From: Alphaproteobacteria bacterium | Lineage (GTDB): Bacteria > Pseudomonadota > Alphaproteobacteria > Rhodobacterales > Rhodobacteraceae | Direction of reading: 5' to 3' | Length of the DNA stretch: 58,716 nt | NCBI GenBank assembly: GCA_030432315.1 | Contig: JAUIHM010000009.1 | Location: 1-58,716 of the forward strand | Shown: positions 35,339 through 45,111 of the stretch, one piece after another | How positions within the stretch are numbered: the first letter of the stretch is position 1 | Layout of the letters: each line of letters starts with the position of its first letter | Notes under the pieces: generated by a model | What the model saw: the letters and a program-made list of their open reading frames with translations, nothing else | Databases searched by the model: none | Told to the model about the DNA's origin: nothing | Position numbers and translations under genes: made by a program

Positions 35339-36153
35339 CCGAACGCCCCGCCAAACCTGTCAGGTTTGGAGATCTTGGCGTGCGCATGTGCTCGGCGGCC
35401 GGACTTGCGGTCGTATCGTTCTTCTGTATCTGGATGGGGCAGGGCTGGTCGGCGGTGCTGGTGGCGTTTTTGAGCGTGATGATGCAGTGGGAATATCGCC
35501 AGATCGTCACAGGAGATGCCACCCTGGCGGCACCCGGACTGCTGACCGTAATCGCATGCAATTTGGTGGCGCTTGCCTTGGTGCTTTCGGGATTCGGTCT
35601 GTGGGGGCTTGTACTCGCGTTTGCCGGATCAATCCTGCCGTATTTGGTCAACAGGTCGTGTCCGCTCTATCTTGTGCCGGGTGCCGCATATATCGGCGTT
35701 GCTCTGTGCGCCCTGCTGATGCTGCGCGGCCGGGAGGGGGACGGCTTCCAGATCATTCTCTGGATCGTTCTGGTGGTGATTGCCTCTGACGTGGGCGCAT
35801 TTTTTGTCGGCAGGTCCGTCGGAGGGGCGAAGCTCTGGCCGCGGGTCAGTCCTGGCAAGACCCGGTCGGGTGCCATAGGCGGTCTCGTTCTCGCTGCCTT
35901 CGTCGGCTGGCTGCTGGCGCTGGTCTTTGGCTGGAATACGGTTTCCGCACTTGTTCTCAGCCTGTTCGTCGCCACGGGATCGCAACTCGGGGACCTGCTG
36001 GAATCCGCCGTGAAACGCAAGCACGGCATCAAGGATTCGAGCCGCCTCATTCCTGGCCACGGCGGGTTCCTCGACCGGTTCGACGGGATCATTGGCGGGA
36101 CTTGGGTATTTCTGGCCTTCGACCTAGCCGGTTTCCATCTGGTGAATGTCTGA
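35335..36153 (+). CDS. cdsA: Phosphatidate cytidylyltransferase
   Basis: A 272-residue membrane enzyme making CDP-diacylglycerol for phospholipids. About seven helices; ASDVGAFFVGRSVGGAKLWP, SPGKTRSGAIGG and the signature KRKHGIKDSSRLIPGHGGFL, then DRFDG, with the metal-binding Asp residues. The ATG overlaps the uppS stop. Its end overlaps dxr by eight bases. Confidence 0.95.
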   Translation: MTERPAKPVRFGDLGVRMCSAAGLAVVSFFCIWMGQGWSAVLVAFLSVMMQWEYRQIVTGDATLAAPGLLTVIACNLVALALVLSGFGLWGLVLAFAGSILPYLVNRSCPLYLVPGAAYIGVALCALLMLRGREGDGFQIILWIVLVVIASDVGAFFVGRSVGGAKLWPRVSPGKTRSGAIGGLVLAAFVGWLLALVFGWNTVSALVLSLFVATGSQLGDLLESAVKRKHGIKDSSRLIPGHGGFLDRFDGIIGGTWVFLAFDLAGFHLVNV

Positions 36154-37342
36154 TTTGATGCGACGCAGGATCAGCATATTCGGCTCGACCGGCTCAATCG
36201 GTCAAAGCACCGTGTCGCTGCTGAAACATCAGGGCGGCAAAAAGGCCTACGAGGTTGTTGCACTGACCGGAGCCTCGAACATCGGCCTGCTGGCCCGTCA
36301 GGCGCGGGAACTGGGGGCGAAGGTTGCGGTAACGGCGCGAGCGGACCTCCATGACGCACTGAAACGAGAATTGGAGGGAAGCGGGGTGTCTGCGGCGGCA
36401 GGTCCGGCGGCGCTTCTCGAAGCTGCGGCGATGCCGGTGGACTGGACGATGCTGGCGATCGTCGGCGCGGCAGGTCTGGCGCCAGGCCTCGAAGCCGCCA
36501 GACACGGCACCACCCTCGCGCTCGCAAACAAGGAAAGCCTGGTCTGTGCCGGCTCCATGTTTCTGAACGCCTGTCGGCAGTCCGGGGCACGGCTGCTTCC
36601 TGTAGACAGCGAGCACAGTGCGATTCACCAGGCGATGACCGGCGAGACGACAGCGCATCTGGAGCGCGTGGTCCTCACGGCCTCCGGAGGTCCGTTCAGG
36701 GACATGCCGCTGGAACAGATGGCGGATGTGACACGCGAGCAGGCCCGCGCGCACCCGAACTGGGACATGGGTGAACGCATTTCGATCGACAGTGCAACGA
36801 TGTTCAACAAGGCGCTGGAAGTGATTGAGGCCAAAGTGCTGTTTGACCTTGACCCAGGTCAGATCGAGGTGATCGTTCATCCGCAGTCCATCATCCATTC
36901 AATGGTCGGATTTACTGACGGGTCAATCATGGCGCAGCTTGGCCCCCCGGACATGCGCGGGGCAATCGGATACGCGCTGAACTGGCCGGAGCGGCGCGGG
37001 CTTCCCGTGCAACGCCTCGACTTCGGGCTGCTGGCGCGGCTGGATTTTCAGCCGGTGGATCATGACAGGTTTCCTGCCATCGGCCTCGCCTATGCTGCGG
37101 CCAGTCTGGGGGGGCTGGCCGGGGCGGTATTCAATGCCGCCAAGGAAGTGGCGCTGGACGGGTTTATCGCCCAAAGGATCGGCTTCCTTGATATGGCCAG
37201 GCTTGTTGCCCATGTGTTTGACGACATGAGCGGTGAGGCCGCACGGTACGGAACCGGGTATGGCCTTGATGACGTGAACGGTACAGACTCCGAAGCGCGG
37301 GCCAGGGCCCGGCTTTGGATCGAGAACAACAGCAGGGTCTGA
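36146..37342 (+). CDS. dxr: 1-deoxy-D-xylulose 5-phosphate reductoisomerase
   Basis: A 398-residue enzyme for the second step of the MEP isoprenoid pathway. NADPH loop IFGSTGSIGQSTV, ALANKESLVCAG, LLPVDSEHSAIHQ, LTASGGPF and HPQSIIHSMVGFTDGS are the usual motifs. The ATG lies within the end of cdsA. Isoprenoid supply for UppS is thus grouped with it. Confidence 0.98.
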   Translation: MSDLMRRRISIFGSTGSIGQSTVSLLKHQGGKKAYEVVALTGASNIGLLARQARELGAKVAVTARADLHDALKRELEGSGVSAAAGPAALLEAAAMPVDWTMLAIVGAAGLAPGLEAARHGTTLALANKESLVCAGSMFLNACRQSGARLLPVDSEHSAIHQAMTGETTAHLERVVLTASGGPFRDMPLEQMADVTREQARAHPNWDMGERISIDSATMFNKALEVIEAKVLFDLDPGQIEVIVHPQSIIHSMVGFTDGSIMAQLGPPDMRGAIGYALNWPERRGLPVQRLDFGLLARLDFQPVDHDRFPAIGLAYAAASLGGLAGAVFNAAKEVALDGFIAQRIGFLDMARLVAHVFDDMSGEAARYGTGYGLDDVNGTDSEARARARLWIENNSRV

Positions 37343-37346
37343 ACGA

Positions 37347-38690
37347 ATGGAACTTGTCGCCAACATCCCGTTTTTCGGCGGGTTTCTCTCAACGGTTCTT
37401 CCCTTCGTCGTGGTCTTGGGCATCGTTGTGTTCGTACACGAATATGGTCACTACATCGTCGCCCGCTGGTGCGGGATTTATTCCGAAGTGTTCTCGATCG
37501 GCTTTGGGCCGGTAGTTTGGTCGCGACGCGCAAAGGACGGTACGCTATGGCAGTTGGCGGCCGTGCCCCTGGGAGGATATGTCCGGTTTCTTGGAGATTC
37601 AGACGGAGCGAGCAGAGCTGATCCGGAGGCACTGTTGCGAATGGACCAACGCGAACGCGGGCGAAGCTTTCATGGTGCCGCAGTTTGGAAACGGATGCTG
37701 ACGGTGCTTGCAGGACCGTTTGCCAATTTCCTCCTGTCGATAGCGGTTTTCACATCGGTGGTGATGTGGACGGGTGTGCCAACGGAACGCGCAGTGGTCG
37801 GCGAGATCGAGACGCTTCCGGGGTATGAACTGCCGCTGCAGTCCGGTGACCTCGTTCTTGGGGTCAATGGTCAGCCGATTGAAGGGTTTGGAGATATTTA
37901 TTCCGCCGCCCTGGCGATGGAAAAACCCGGGCCAATGAATGTGCTGGTGGAGCGGGGCGGTCAAAAACTCGAGTTCGAAATTCCCTTTGCCTTTCCGCCG
38001 CTGGTTTCGGGGGTTCAGCCGCTGTCGCCTGCGAGCGACGCCGGTTTGCGAAGCGGCGACCTGATCGAAACCATCGACGGGGCACCACTCTATTCCTTTG
38101 AGGACCTGCGGGAGGCTGTTCTTTCATCGGGTGGACAGTCACTCGACCTCGGTGTCTGGCGCAACGGTGAGAAGATCAGCCTGGCGATTACCCCTCTGGA
38201 GCGCGATGCCGATGACGGCGAAGGCGGCTTCGAGCGCCGGGTTATGATCGGCGTTGCCGGCTCACCCATCTATCTCCCGGCAACGGAAACACCTGCACTC
38301 TGGGCCGCGGCGGGAATTGGCGTTTCGCGGACCGTAGGCGTGATTACCCAGTCGCTTAACGGGCTCAAGCATGTCATTACCGGCGCAATCGGTGCAGACA
38401 ACCTTCAGGGACCGCTTGGAATTGCGCAGATATCCGGAGAGACAGCGCAGCAGGGGTTTCTGAGTTTTGTGATCCTGATCGCGGTCATATCGACGGCGAT
38501 CGGGCTTCTGAACCTGTTTCCAATTCCCGTGCTCGACGGAGGGCATTTCCTGGCGTTTGTCATTGAAGCCGTGAGGGGAAAACCACCCAGTCAGGCAGTG
38601 ATGCAGGTCGCCATGTCGATAGGCCTTGGCTTAATACTGCTACTGATGGTATTTGCTACGTATAACGACATCATGAGAATGGTGAGTTGA
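37347..38690 (+). CDS. rseP: Site-2 protease RseP (RIP metalloprotease)
   Basis: A 447-residue inner-membrane zinc protease that cuts anti-sigma factors and signal-peptide remnants within the membrane. Zinc motif His31-Glu32-x2-His35 (VFVHEYGHY), two PDZ-like regions (about 125-200 and 215-290), and LFPIPVLDGGHF near 390 with the third ligand Asp. It starts four bases after dxr. Confidence 0.97.
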   Translation: MELVANIPFFGGFLSTVLPFVVVLGIVVFVHEYGHYIVARWCGIYSEVFSIGFGPVVWSRRAKDGTLWQLAAVPLGGYVRFLGDSDGASRADPEALLRMDQRERGRSFHGAAVWKRMLTVLAGPFANFLLSIAVFTSVVMWTGVPTERAVVGEIETLPGYELPLQSGDLVLGVNGQPIEGFGDIYSAALAMEKPGPMNVLVERGGQKLEFEIPFAFPPLVSGVQPLSPASDAGLRSGDLIETIDGAPLYSFEDLREAVLSSGGQSLDLGVWRNGEKISLAITPLERDADDGEGGFERRVMIGVAGSPIYLPATETPALWAAAGIGVSRTVGVITQSLNGLKHVITGAIGADNLQGPLGIAQISGETAQQGFLSFVILIAVISTAIGLLNLFPIPVLDGGHFLAFVIEAVRGKPPSQAVMQVAMSIGLGLILLLMVFATYNDIMRMVS

Positions 38691-38695
38691 GAAAA

Positions 38696-38711
38696 GGGCG
38701 GCAAACCGCCC
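38696..38711 (+). other. Short hairpin between rseP and bamA
   Basis: GGGCGG-CAAA-CCGCCC, a 6-bp perfect stem five bases after the rseP stop. No T-run; likely an mRNA processing or stability element within the operon. Confidence 0.3.
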
Positions 38712-38733
38712 GCGAGCAGAGGGACCAAGGCCG

Positions 38734-41073
38734 ATGGGGCAACGGCGGTGGATGCGGGTCACGTCCCGCCTGATATTGACTGTTCTACTTCTGGTGATGG
38801 TGCTGCCGTCACCGCTGACCAGAGCGCAGGGCACTGCAATTTTCAGCCGGGTGGACGTAGCGGGCAATCAGCGGATCGAGGCGGATTCCGTAAGGGCCTT
38901 CGCTGGAATTGAACCGGGCGACCCGGTTTCCCCCGAACAGATGAACCTGGCCGTGCGACGGCTCTACCAAACCGGGTTGTTTGAAGAGGTGACGGTGCGT
39001 CCCGAGGCGGGGCGCCTCGTGATTACGGTGAGCGAGAATCCGATCATCAATCAGATTGCGTTTGAGGGCAATGACGGTCTTGACGACGACGACCTGTCCA
39101 CGGTCGTCGAACTTCGCCCCAGGCTTGCCTATTCCGTACAGGCGGCGGAGGCGGACGCCGAGCGGATCATCGAGGCCTACCGGCAGTCGGGAAGGTATTC
39201 TGCCCAGGTTGAGCCGGTGATCATCCGTCGTCCGGGAAATCAGGTCGATCTGGTGTTCCAGGTATTCGAGGGGCGACGCACCCAGGTTCAGCGGATCAAC
39301 TTTGTCGGAAACGAAGTGTTCTCCGACCGCCGGTTGCGTCGGGTTGTGGAAACCAATCAGAGCAACTGGCTCAGCTTCCTGTTCGGCGGGACAAACTACG
39401 ATCAGGACCGTCTGGAAGTCGATCGCGAACGTCTGCGGCAGTTCTACCTCGAACAGGGATATGCCGAGGTCCGGATCCTGTCGGCGACCGCCGAACTGTC
39501 CCGGGAGCGGGACGGATTCTTCCTGAACTTTAATATTTCCGAGGGCCGACGCTTCAATTTCGGAAAAATGTCGGTGACATCGGCAGTTGCCGGGCTTTCC
39601 GCCGACGCGTTTCTGCCGTTGATCGCGCCGCTGTCGGGCGGACAGGTCTACAACGTTCGGGAGGTCGAACGGGTGGTCGAACGCATGACGTTTCAGGCGG
39701 GACAGGGTGGCTATGCCTTCGCCGAGATCAGACCGAACGTCGACATCGACACGGTCAACGGTATCGTGAACATCCAGTTCGAAATTCTCGAAGGCGAACG
39801 TGTGTTTATCGAACGCATCGACATTTCGGGAAACAACCGGACCCTCGACCGCGTGATCCGGCGGCAGTTCTATGTCGTTGAAGGCGATCCGTTCAATACC
39901 CGTGAGGTGCGCAACGCCGAAGACCGCATTCGCGGGCTTGGGTATTTCTCCAACGTGGAGGTGACCGTACAGGACGGGTCATCGCCCGAGAGGGCAATCG
40001 TCAACGTTGAGGTCGAGGACCAGTCGACGGGAAGTCTGTCGCTGGGGGGCGCCTTTACCAGCAGCGAAGGCATAACGGCGCAGGTCGGCATCACTGAGCG
40101 CAATTTCCTGGGCCGCGGTCAGACCGTTTCCGCATCGATTGCGGCGAACTCCGAATTTGGCAATTTTAACTTTGGTTTTGTCGAGCCTCAGCTTTTCGAC
40201 CGCGATCTGCTGGCAGGGTTCAACATCTATGCGACGCAGCAAAACCTCAGCGAGCAGGCGTTCCAGAACACCAGCTACGGCATCGAGCCAAGGATCGGGT
40301 ATCCGCTGAGTGAAAACGGCCGCATCGTATGGCGCTATCGCCTGTCGTCGGATGACATCAATGACGTTCAGGATGACGTGTCGCGGATCATTTACAAGGA
40401 GCAGGGGCGCCTGACCACCTCGGCGGTCGCCTTTACCTATTCCTATGACCGGCGCAATTCGGTCGTCGATCCCACAGGCGGTTTCATCCTGACGTTCAAT
40501 CAGGAGTTCGCCGGCTTGGGCGGGGATGTTACCCATTCCAAGTCCCAGGGGACCGCGCGACTGTTCAAGAGCTACTTTGACGAAGCACTGATCCTCTCTG
40601 CCACCCTAGAAGGAGGCGCGATTTTCTCGAAGCAGGGGACGCGGATTACCGACCGGTTCAATGCGGGTGGAGACTCTTTCCGCGGCTTCGCACGAAACGG
40701 GATCGGCCCTCGCGACAAGTGCGACGTTGGTGACTGCGAATTCCCACAGGAGGATGTCGAAGTCGATGAAGCTCTTGGTGGCAACTATTATGGCATCCTG
40801 CGGATGGATGCCAGTTTCCCGCTCGGACTTCCGGAAGAGTACGGGATTTTCGGGGGCGTTTTCGCTGATGCCGGGTCACTCTGGCAGCTCGACGATACTG
40901 CCGGCAGCATGGGGGAAGTCGACGACTCGATGATCCTGCGGGCGTCGGCCGGGGTCAGCCTGTTCGTCGATACACCATTTGCCCCATTGCGTTTCAACTA
41001 CGCGCTGCCGTTCAAAAAGGCCGAGAACGACAAGACTGAACGATTCCGCTTCAGCATTCAAACACGGTTCTGA
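38734..41073 (+). CDS. bamA: Outer-membrane protein assembly factor BamA
   Basis: A 779-residue outer-membrane insertase. Signal peptide to about residue 30 (LPSPLTRAQG), five POTRA domains (about 32-410) with repeated GN..I..D.. starts such as VDVAGNQRIEAD, IAFEGNDGLDD, INFVGNEVFSD, then a 16-strand barrel whose surface-loop 6 motif GGDSFRGF (about 645) and C-terminal Phe (IQTRF) are present. Followed directly by skp, its partner chaperone. Confidence 0.98.
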   Translation: MGQRRWMRVTSRLILTVLLLVMVLPSPLTRAQGTAIFSRVDVAGNQRIEADSVRAFAGIEPGDPVSPEQMNLAVRRLYQTGLFEEVTVRPEAGRLVITVSENPIINQIAFEGNDGLDDDDLSTVVELRPRLAYSVQAAEADAERIIEAYRQSGRYSAQVEPVIIRRPGNQVDLVFQVFEGRRTQVQRINFVGNEVFSDRRLRRVVETNQSNWLSFLFGGTNYDQDRLEVDRERLRQFYLEQGYAEVRILSATAELSRERDGFFLNFNISEGRRFNFGKMSVTSAVAGLSADAFLPLIAPLSGGQVYNVREVERVVERMTFQAGQGGYAFAEIRPNVDIDTVNGIVNIQFEILEGERVFIERIDISGNNRTLDRVIRRQFYVVEGDPFNTREVRNAEDRIRGLGYFSNVEVTVQDGSSPERAIVNVEVEDQSTGSLSLGGAFTSSEGITAQVGITERNFLGRGQTVSASIAANSEFGNFNFGFVEPQLFDRDLLAGFNIYATQQNLSEQAFQNTSYGIEPRIGYPLSENGRIVWRYRLSSDDINDVQDDVSRIIYKEQGRLTTSAVAFTYSYDRRNSVVDPTGGFILTFNQEFAGLGGDVTHSKSQGTARLFKSYFDEALILSATLEGGAIFSKQGTRITDRFNAGGDSFRGFARNGIGPRDKCDVGDCEFPQEDVEVDEALGGNYYGILRMDASFPLGLPEEYGIFGGVFADAGSLWQLDDTAGSMGEVDDSMILRASAGVSLFVDTPFAPLRFNYALPFKKAENDKTERFRFSIQTRF

Positions 41074-41672
41074 TGCTGCGTTCTCCACATCGACCAGGTG
41101 TGTTTCTGGCTGCCGCCGTCGTCGTGGCCTGTCTCGCCACGCCGGATCCTGTCTTCAGCCAGGCAAGGGTACAGCAGCCGGCGACTTTCCTGTTTATCAA
41201 TCAGGAACGGATTTTGACTGACTCCGCCGCAGGCCAGGCACTGTTGAAGGAGGAGGAAGCGGCGACGCAGCAGCTGCGGGCGGAAGCACGTGAGATTGAC
41301 CAGGCCTTTGAGGCAGAGGAACGGCGGCTGAACGATCTGCGCCGGGACATGGACAATGACGAATTTCGTAAGATCGCCGACGACTTCGATGCTCAGGTCA
41401 TTGCCGCCCGCGAGGAGCAGGACCGTCGGTCGAATGCTCTTGCGCAGGAGCTGGAGCGTAACCGTCGACAGTTCTACTCGTCTGTTGCGCCGATTCTGGT
41501 CGAGGTAATGGAGCGCTTTGGCGCGCTCGCCATTTTCGACGAAAAGAGCGTTCTGCTTGCGGACCAGTCCCTGAACATTACCGATGCGGTAATCGCGGAA
41601 ATTGACGCGAAGAATACTGATGCTACGATCCCACCCCCGGAACCAGCGACAACGGATGGAAAAAAACCATGA
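41073..41672 (+). CDS. skp: Periplasmic chaperone Skp/OmpH family
   Basis: A 199-residue exported protein: signal peptide to about residue 30, the family's [16 protein letters not shown] start, then long charged coiled-coil helices (about 55-130) that form the tentacles holding unfolded outer-membrane proteins. The ATG shares a base with the bamA stop and the end overlaps fabZ by four bases. lpxD, expected here in enteric gene order, is absent. Confidence 0.92.
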   Translation: MLRSPHRPGVFLAAAVVVACLATPDPVFSQARVQQPATFLFINQERILTDSAAGQALLKEEEAATQQLRAEAREIDQAFEAEERRLNDLRRDMDNDEFRKIADDFDAQVIAAREEQDRRSNALAQELERNRRQFYSSVAPILVEVMERFGALAIFDEKSVLLADQSLNITDAVIAEIDAKNTDATIPPPEPATTDGKKP

Positions 41673-42157
41673 CACTGTCCGTCGATACGAACCTCAAAGC
41701 GGCTGACATTCTCGAGATCAAGAGGATGATACCACACAGGTATCCGTTTCTTCTGATTGACCGGATCGTGAACATCACGCCGGCGACCTCTGCCGTCGGC
41801 ATCAAGAACGTCACGGTAAATGAGCCGCATTTTGAGGGGCATTTTCCGGTGCTTCCGGTCATGCCGGGGGTTCTGATCATTGAAGCCATGGCGCAAACTG
41901 CGGCCTGTCTGGTGGTGGAGACGCTGGGTCTGCACGGCAGCGACCGGCTGGTCTATTTCATGAGCATTGACGGAGCGAAATTTCGTAAACCGGTTCAGCC
42001 AGGGGATCGGCTGGAACTTCACGTAAACGTCCTGCGCGGACGTTCCAAGGTCTGGAAGTTCCAGGGAACGGCGATCTGCGACGGCGCTGTCTGCGCCGAA
42101 GCCGAGTTCACTGCAATGATCATGACTGCGGACGAAGCAACCGAAAAGAAGGGCTGA
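41669..42157 (+). CDS. fabZ: 3-hydroxyacyl-ACP dehydratase FabZ
   Basis: A 162-residue hot-dog-fold dehydratase of fatty acid synthesis. [34 protein letters not shown] (catalytic His and Glu) and [18 protein letters not shown] are diagnostic. It draws on the same hydroxyacyl-ACP pool as LpxA next door. Confidence 0.98.
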   Translation: MTLSVDTNLKAADILEIKRMIPHRYPFLLIDRIVNITPATSAVGIKNVTVNEPHFEGHFPVLPVMPGVLIIEAMAQTAACLVVETLGLHGSDRLVYFMSIDGAKFRKPVQPGDRLELHVNVLRGRSKVWKFQGTAICDGAVCAEAEFTAMIMTADEATEKKG

Positions 42158-42160
42158 GCC

Positions 42161-42964
42161 GTGAGCGTTGATCCGACCGCAATCATTCACGCGACCGCCG
42201 TCATCGAAGAGGGGGCGACTGTCGGAGCAAACAGCCGCGTCGGACCGTTTTGTGTTGTCGGCGCCAGGGTCGTACTTGGGCAGAATGTAACGCTGCACAG
42301 CCATGTTGCCGTGGCCGGAATCACGGAGGTTGGTGATGGCACGGAGATCTTTCCGTTTGCGTCCATCGGTCACATTCCACAGGATCTGAAGTTTGACGGT
42401 GAGGACAGCCGACTGCTGATCGGAGTTCGGAACCGCATTCGTGAGCATGTGACGATGAACCCCGGTACCGCTGCAGGCGGTGGGGAGACGCGGATAGGTG
42501 ATGACGGGCTGTTCATGGTGGGGGTGCACATTGCCCATGACTGCGTTGTCGGAAACCGGGTCATCCTGGCGAACAACGCGACACTTGCGGGGCACTGCGT
42601 CATTGAGGACAACGTGATTATCGGCGGCCTGTCGGGACTGCACCAGTTTGTTCGGATTGGGCGCGGCGCCTTTATTGGTGGCATGTCGGCGGTGCCCGCA
42701 GATGTCATTCCGTACGGCATGGTCGTTGGCGAACGCGCGCGTCTTGGGGGATTGAACCTCGTCGGTCTCAAACGGGCGCAGGCCGAGCGGAAGCATATTC
42801 ATGGGCTCCGCGCTGCGTTTGGGGACCTCTTCCAAGAGGAAGGTACTCTAGATGAGCGGGTTCGAAAAATCAATGTCAGCCATGCCCGGAATCCGCTCGT
42901 GCAGGACATCGTCCGTTTCATGACCACGGAGTCTTCGAGGTCATACACGCTACCGGCAGGGTAA
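42161..42964 (+). CDS. lpxA: UDP-N-acetylglucosamine acyltransferase LpxA
   Basis: A 267-residue left-handed beta-helix enzyme, first step of lipid A synthesis. Hexapeptide repeats run through residues 5-190; the catalytic His lies in GVHIAHDCVVG (about 126). The GTG start follows the fabZ stop after three bases. Confidence 0.98.
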   Translation: MSVDPTAIIHATAVIEEGATVGANSRVGPFCVVGARVVLGQNVTLHSHVAVAGITEVGDGTEIFPFASIGHIPQDLKFDGEDSRLLIGVRNRIREHVTMNPGTAAGGGETRIGDDGLFMVGVHIAHDCVVGNRVILANNATLAGHCVIEDNVIIGGLSGLHQFVRIGRGAFIGGMSAVPADVIPYGMVVGERARLGGLNLVGLKRAQAERKHIHGLRAAFGDLFQEEGTLDERVRKINVSHARNPLVQDIVRFMTTESSRSYTLPAG

Positions 42965-42967
42965 GGC

Positions 42968-43810
42968 GTGAGTGGCGGGGAGGGGCTGGCAATCGTCGCA
43001 GGCACCGGCACTCTGCCCCGGTTGCTGGCGGATGAATGTGTCCGGCTCGGACGGGACTACACGATCATAAAGTTCCCCGATGTTGATCTGGCCTGGACTT
43101 CAGGACATCCGATCATACCGGCAGAATTTGAGAAACCCGGACGGCTCTTCAGCGATATGCACCGCGTTGGCTGTACCGAAGTGGTTTTCGCCGGAGGGAT
43201 GCGTCGCCCCAAACTCAATCCACTTAGATTTGACCTGAAGATGCTACGCATTTTGCCAAAGGTTCTCGCTGGACTGCGGTCCGGTGACGATGCGGCCTTG
43301 CGGCTTGCCGCGGGCATTTTTGAGGCTGAAGGGTTTCGTCTCGTCGCGGCGCAGCAACTCCTGGCGGACCTGGTCTCTCCGGCAGGTGTGCTGACCTTCA
43401 CCAGCCCCAGCGAAGCCGACTTGCAGGACATCGAACGCGCCCGCGCAATTGTCTCGGCACTTGGCGCCGTGGACGTTGGTCAGGCGGCGGTCGTTGCGCA
43501 GGGCATCTGCCTGGGGCTGGAGACCATTCAGGGTACGGATCGGCTTCTCAATTTTGTTGCGGTTGGTGGCGAGGAATTTCGTCCCGATCCGAACGGTGCA
43601 AAGGGTGTCCTGTTCAAGGCGCCCAAGCCAGGTCAGGATCGCCGCATGGATCTTCCGACAGTAGGGCCGCAGACAATTCGTAACGCCATGGACGCAGGAC
43701 TTGCGGGTATTGCAGTTGAGGCTGACGGGGCGCTAATGCTCGACCTTCCGCAGATGCTGCGCATCGCGAATGATGCGGGCTTCTTCATCTATGGGGTCGA
43801 AAAATCCTGA
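42968..43810 (+). CDS. lpxI: UDP-2,3-diacylglucosamine pyrophosphatase LpxI (DUF1009)
   Basis: A 280-residue enzyme performing the same lipid A step as LpxH but of unrelated fold. LAIVAGTGTLPRLLADEC at the start, VVFAGGMRRPKLN, and C-terminal KAPKPGQDRRMDLPTVGPQT and the metal-ligand GIAVEADGALMLD are typical of LpxI. GTG start; one-base overlap with lpxB. Confidence 0.95.
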   Translation: MSGGEGLAIVAGTGTLPRLLADECVRLGRDYTIIKFPDVDLAWTSGHPIIPAEFEKPGRLFSDMHRVGCTEVVFAGGMRRPKLNPLRFDLKMLRILPKVLAGLRSGDDAALRLAAGIFEAEGFRLVAAQQLLADLVSPAGVLTFTSPSEADLQDIERARAIVSALGAVDVGQAAVVAQGICLGLETIQGTDRLLNFVAVGGEEFRPDPNGAKGVLFKAPKPGQDRRMDLPTVGPQTIRNAMDAGLAGIAVEADGALMLDLPQMLRIANDAGFFIYGVEKS

Positions 43811-45003
43811 TGGAGGATCCGACACGGCTTTTTCTGGTGGCTGGCGAACCTTCCGGAGATGTGCTCGGTGCTTCGCTGATCCGAGGATTGAAACAACTTC
43901 ATTCAGACAGGGGGCTGGACCTGCAGATGGTTGGAGGACCTCAGATGGAGGCCTTGGGCATCCGCAGTCTTTTCCCGATGCAGGATCTGTCCGTGATGGG
44001 AGTTGCGGAAGTTCTCCCACGACTTCCAAACCTGTTGCGGCGGATTCGGCAGACGGCCGACGCGGTGATCGAGATGGTTCCTGACGCGCTCGTCACGATC
44101 GACAGCCCGGACTTCTGCCTGCGCGTGGCCAAACGGGTCCGCAAGTCACTGCCGCGGATCAAGGTCATCCACTATGTGGCTCCCTCCGTTTGGGCATGGC
44201 GACCGGCGCGGGCGGCGAAAATGGCGAGGCAGGTCGACCACGTGCTCGCTCTGCTGCCGTTCGAGCCGCCGTACATGGAAGCCGCGGGGATGACGTGTGA
44301 TTTTGTCGGTCATCCCGCGGCGCACGTTGATCAGCCGGATGCTGCCCAGGTCGCAGCGCTTCGTGAGACGTTTGGTATGGAACCGTCTCAGCCCCTGATG
44401 GTTGTTCTGCCAGGCTCACGCAGCGGCGAAGTCATACGACTAGGACCGGTTTTTGCCGAGGTCACCTCCCGTATGCGCAAGGCCCGTTCCGATGTGGCCG
44501 CGATTGTGGTCGCAGCCCCCTCAGTTGCAGATGAGGTCTCCGCGATCTTCACACCGGATGTACATGGATGGCCAAAGATCCTGACTCCTGGCAATGGCGG
44601 GATTGGAGAGTTTGAGGACACCAAGCGGACTTGCTTTGCAGCTGCCGACGCTGCATTGGCTGCGTCCGGGACGGTCAGTCTGGAGCTTGCGGCGGCCGGC
44701 ACGCCCTGCGTGATCGGCTACGCTGTCAACCCGGTCACGGCATTCCTTGCGCGCCGTCTCCTCAAGCTGGACACGTTCACGCTGACCAACCTTATCACCG
44801 AAACGCGCTCAGTGCCGGAATTCCTGCAGCAGGCCTGTACGGTCGACAACCTCGTTCCAGCTGTTTCGGATCTTCTGCTGGATCGGGACGCAAGCAGGGC
44901 CCAGCGTGAGGCGGGCGATCGGGCAATGCTTCTGCTTGGACGGGGAGGGCCTGACCCCGGCTTGCGGGCGGCACAGTCGGTTATGCGCGTGCTGGCCACA
45001 TAA
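43810..45003 (+). CDS. lpxB: Lipid A disaccharide synthase
   Basis: A 397-residue GT19 enzyme joining lipid X and its UDP-form. LVAGEPSGDVLGASLIRGL, MGVAEVLPRLPNL, IDSPDFCLRVAKRVR, YVAPSVWAWRPARAAKM and LPGSRSGEV are conserved. Last gene of the envelope run, convergent with gltA. Confidence 0.98.
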   Translation: MEDPTRLFLVAGEPSGDVLGASLIRGLKQLHSDRGLDLQMVGGPQMEALGIRSLFPMQDLSVMGVAEVLPRLPNLLRRIRQTADAVIEMVPDALVTIDSPDFCLRVAKRVRKSLPRIKVIHYVAPSVWAWRPARAAKMARQVDHVLALLPFEPPYMEAAGMTCDFVGHPAAHVDQPDAAQVAALRETFGMEPSQPLMVVLPGSRSGEVIRLGPVFAEVTSRMRKARSDVAAIVVAAPSVADEVSAIFTPDVHGWPKILTPGNGGIGEFEDTKRTCFAAADAALAASGTVSLELAAAGTPCVIGYAVNPVTAFLARRLLKLDTFTLTNLITETRSVPEFLQQACTVDNLVPAVSDLLLDRDASRAQREAGDRAMLLLGRGGPDPGLRAAQSVMRVLAT

Positions 45004-45070
45004 CCTCGCGCGCTTGACCCGGTCGCGAGGGATCCGAGCCGCTTGCTTCAAGGCCTGCGCGGCCCTGAAG
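45004..45070. terminator. Hairpins in the lpxB-gltA convergent gap
   Basis: CCTCGCG/CGCGAGG (45004-45010 with 45024-45030) and CTTCAAGGCC/GGCCCTGAAG (45046-45055 with 45061-45070, one mismatch). No T-run, so possibly ends of both transcripts by Rho plus 3' stabilising stems. Confidence 0.4.
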
Positions 45071-45111
45071 TATGTCTGCTGTGGGTCATAAGGACCGGGT
45101 TTCGCCGAAGG

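Noticed and set aside
41474-42835. 453-codon open frame on the minus strand
   Set aside because: Opposite skp, fabZ and lpxA; no motif or ribosome site.
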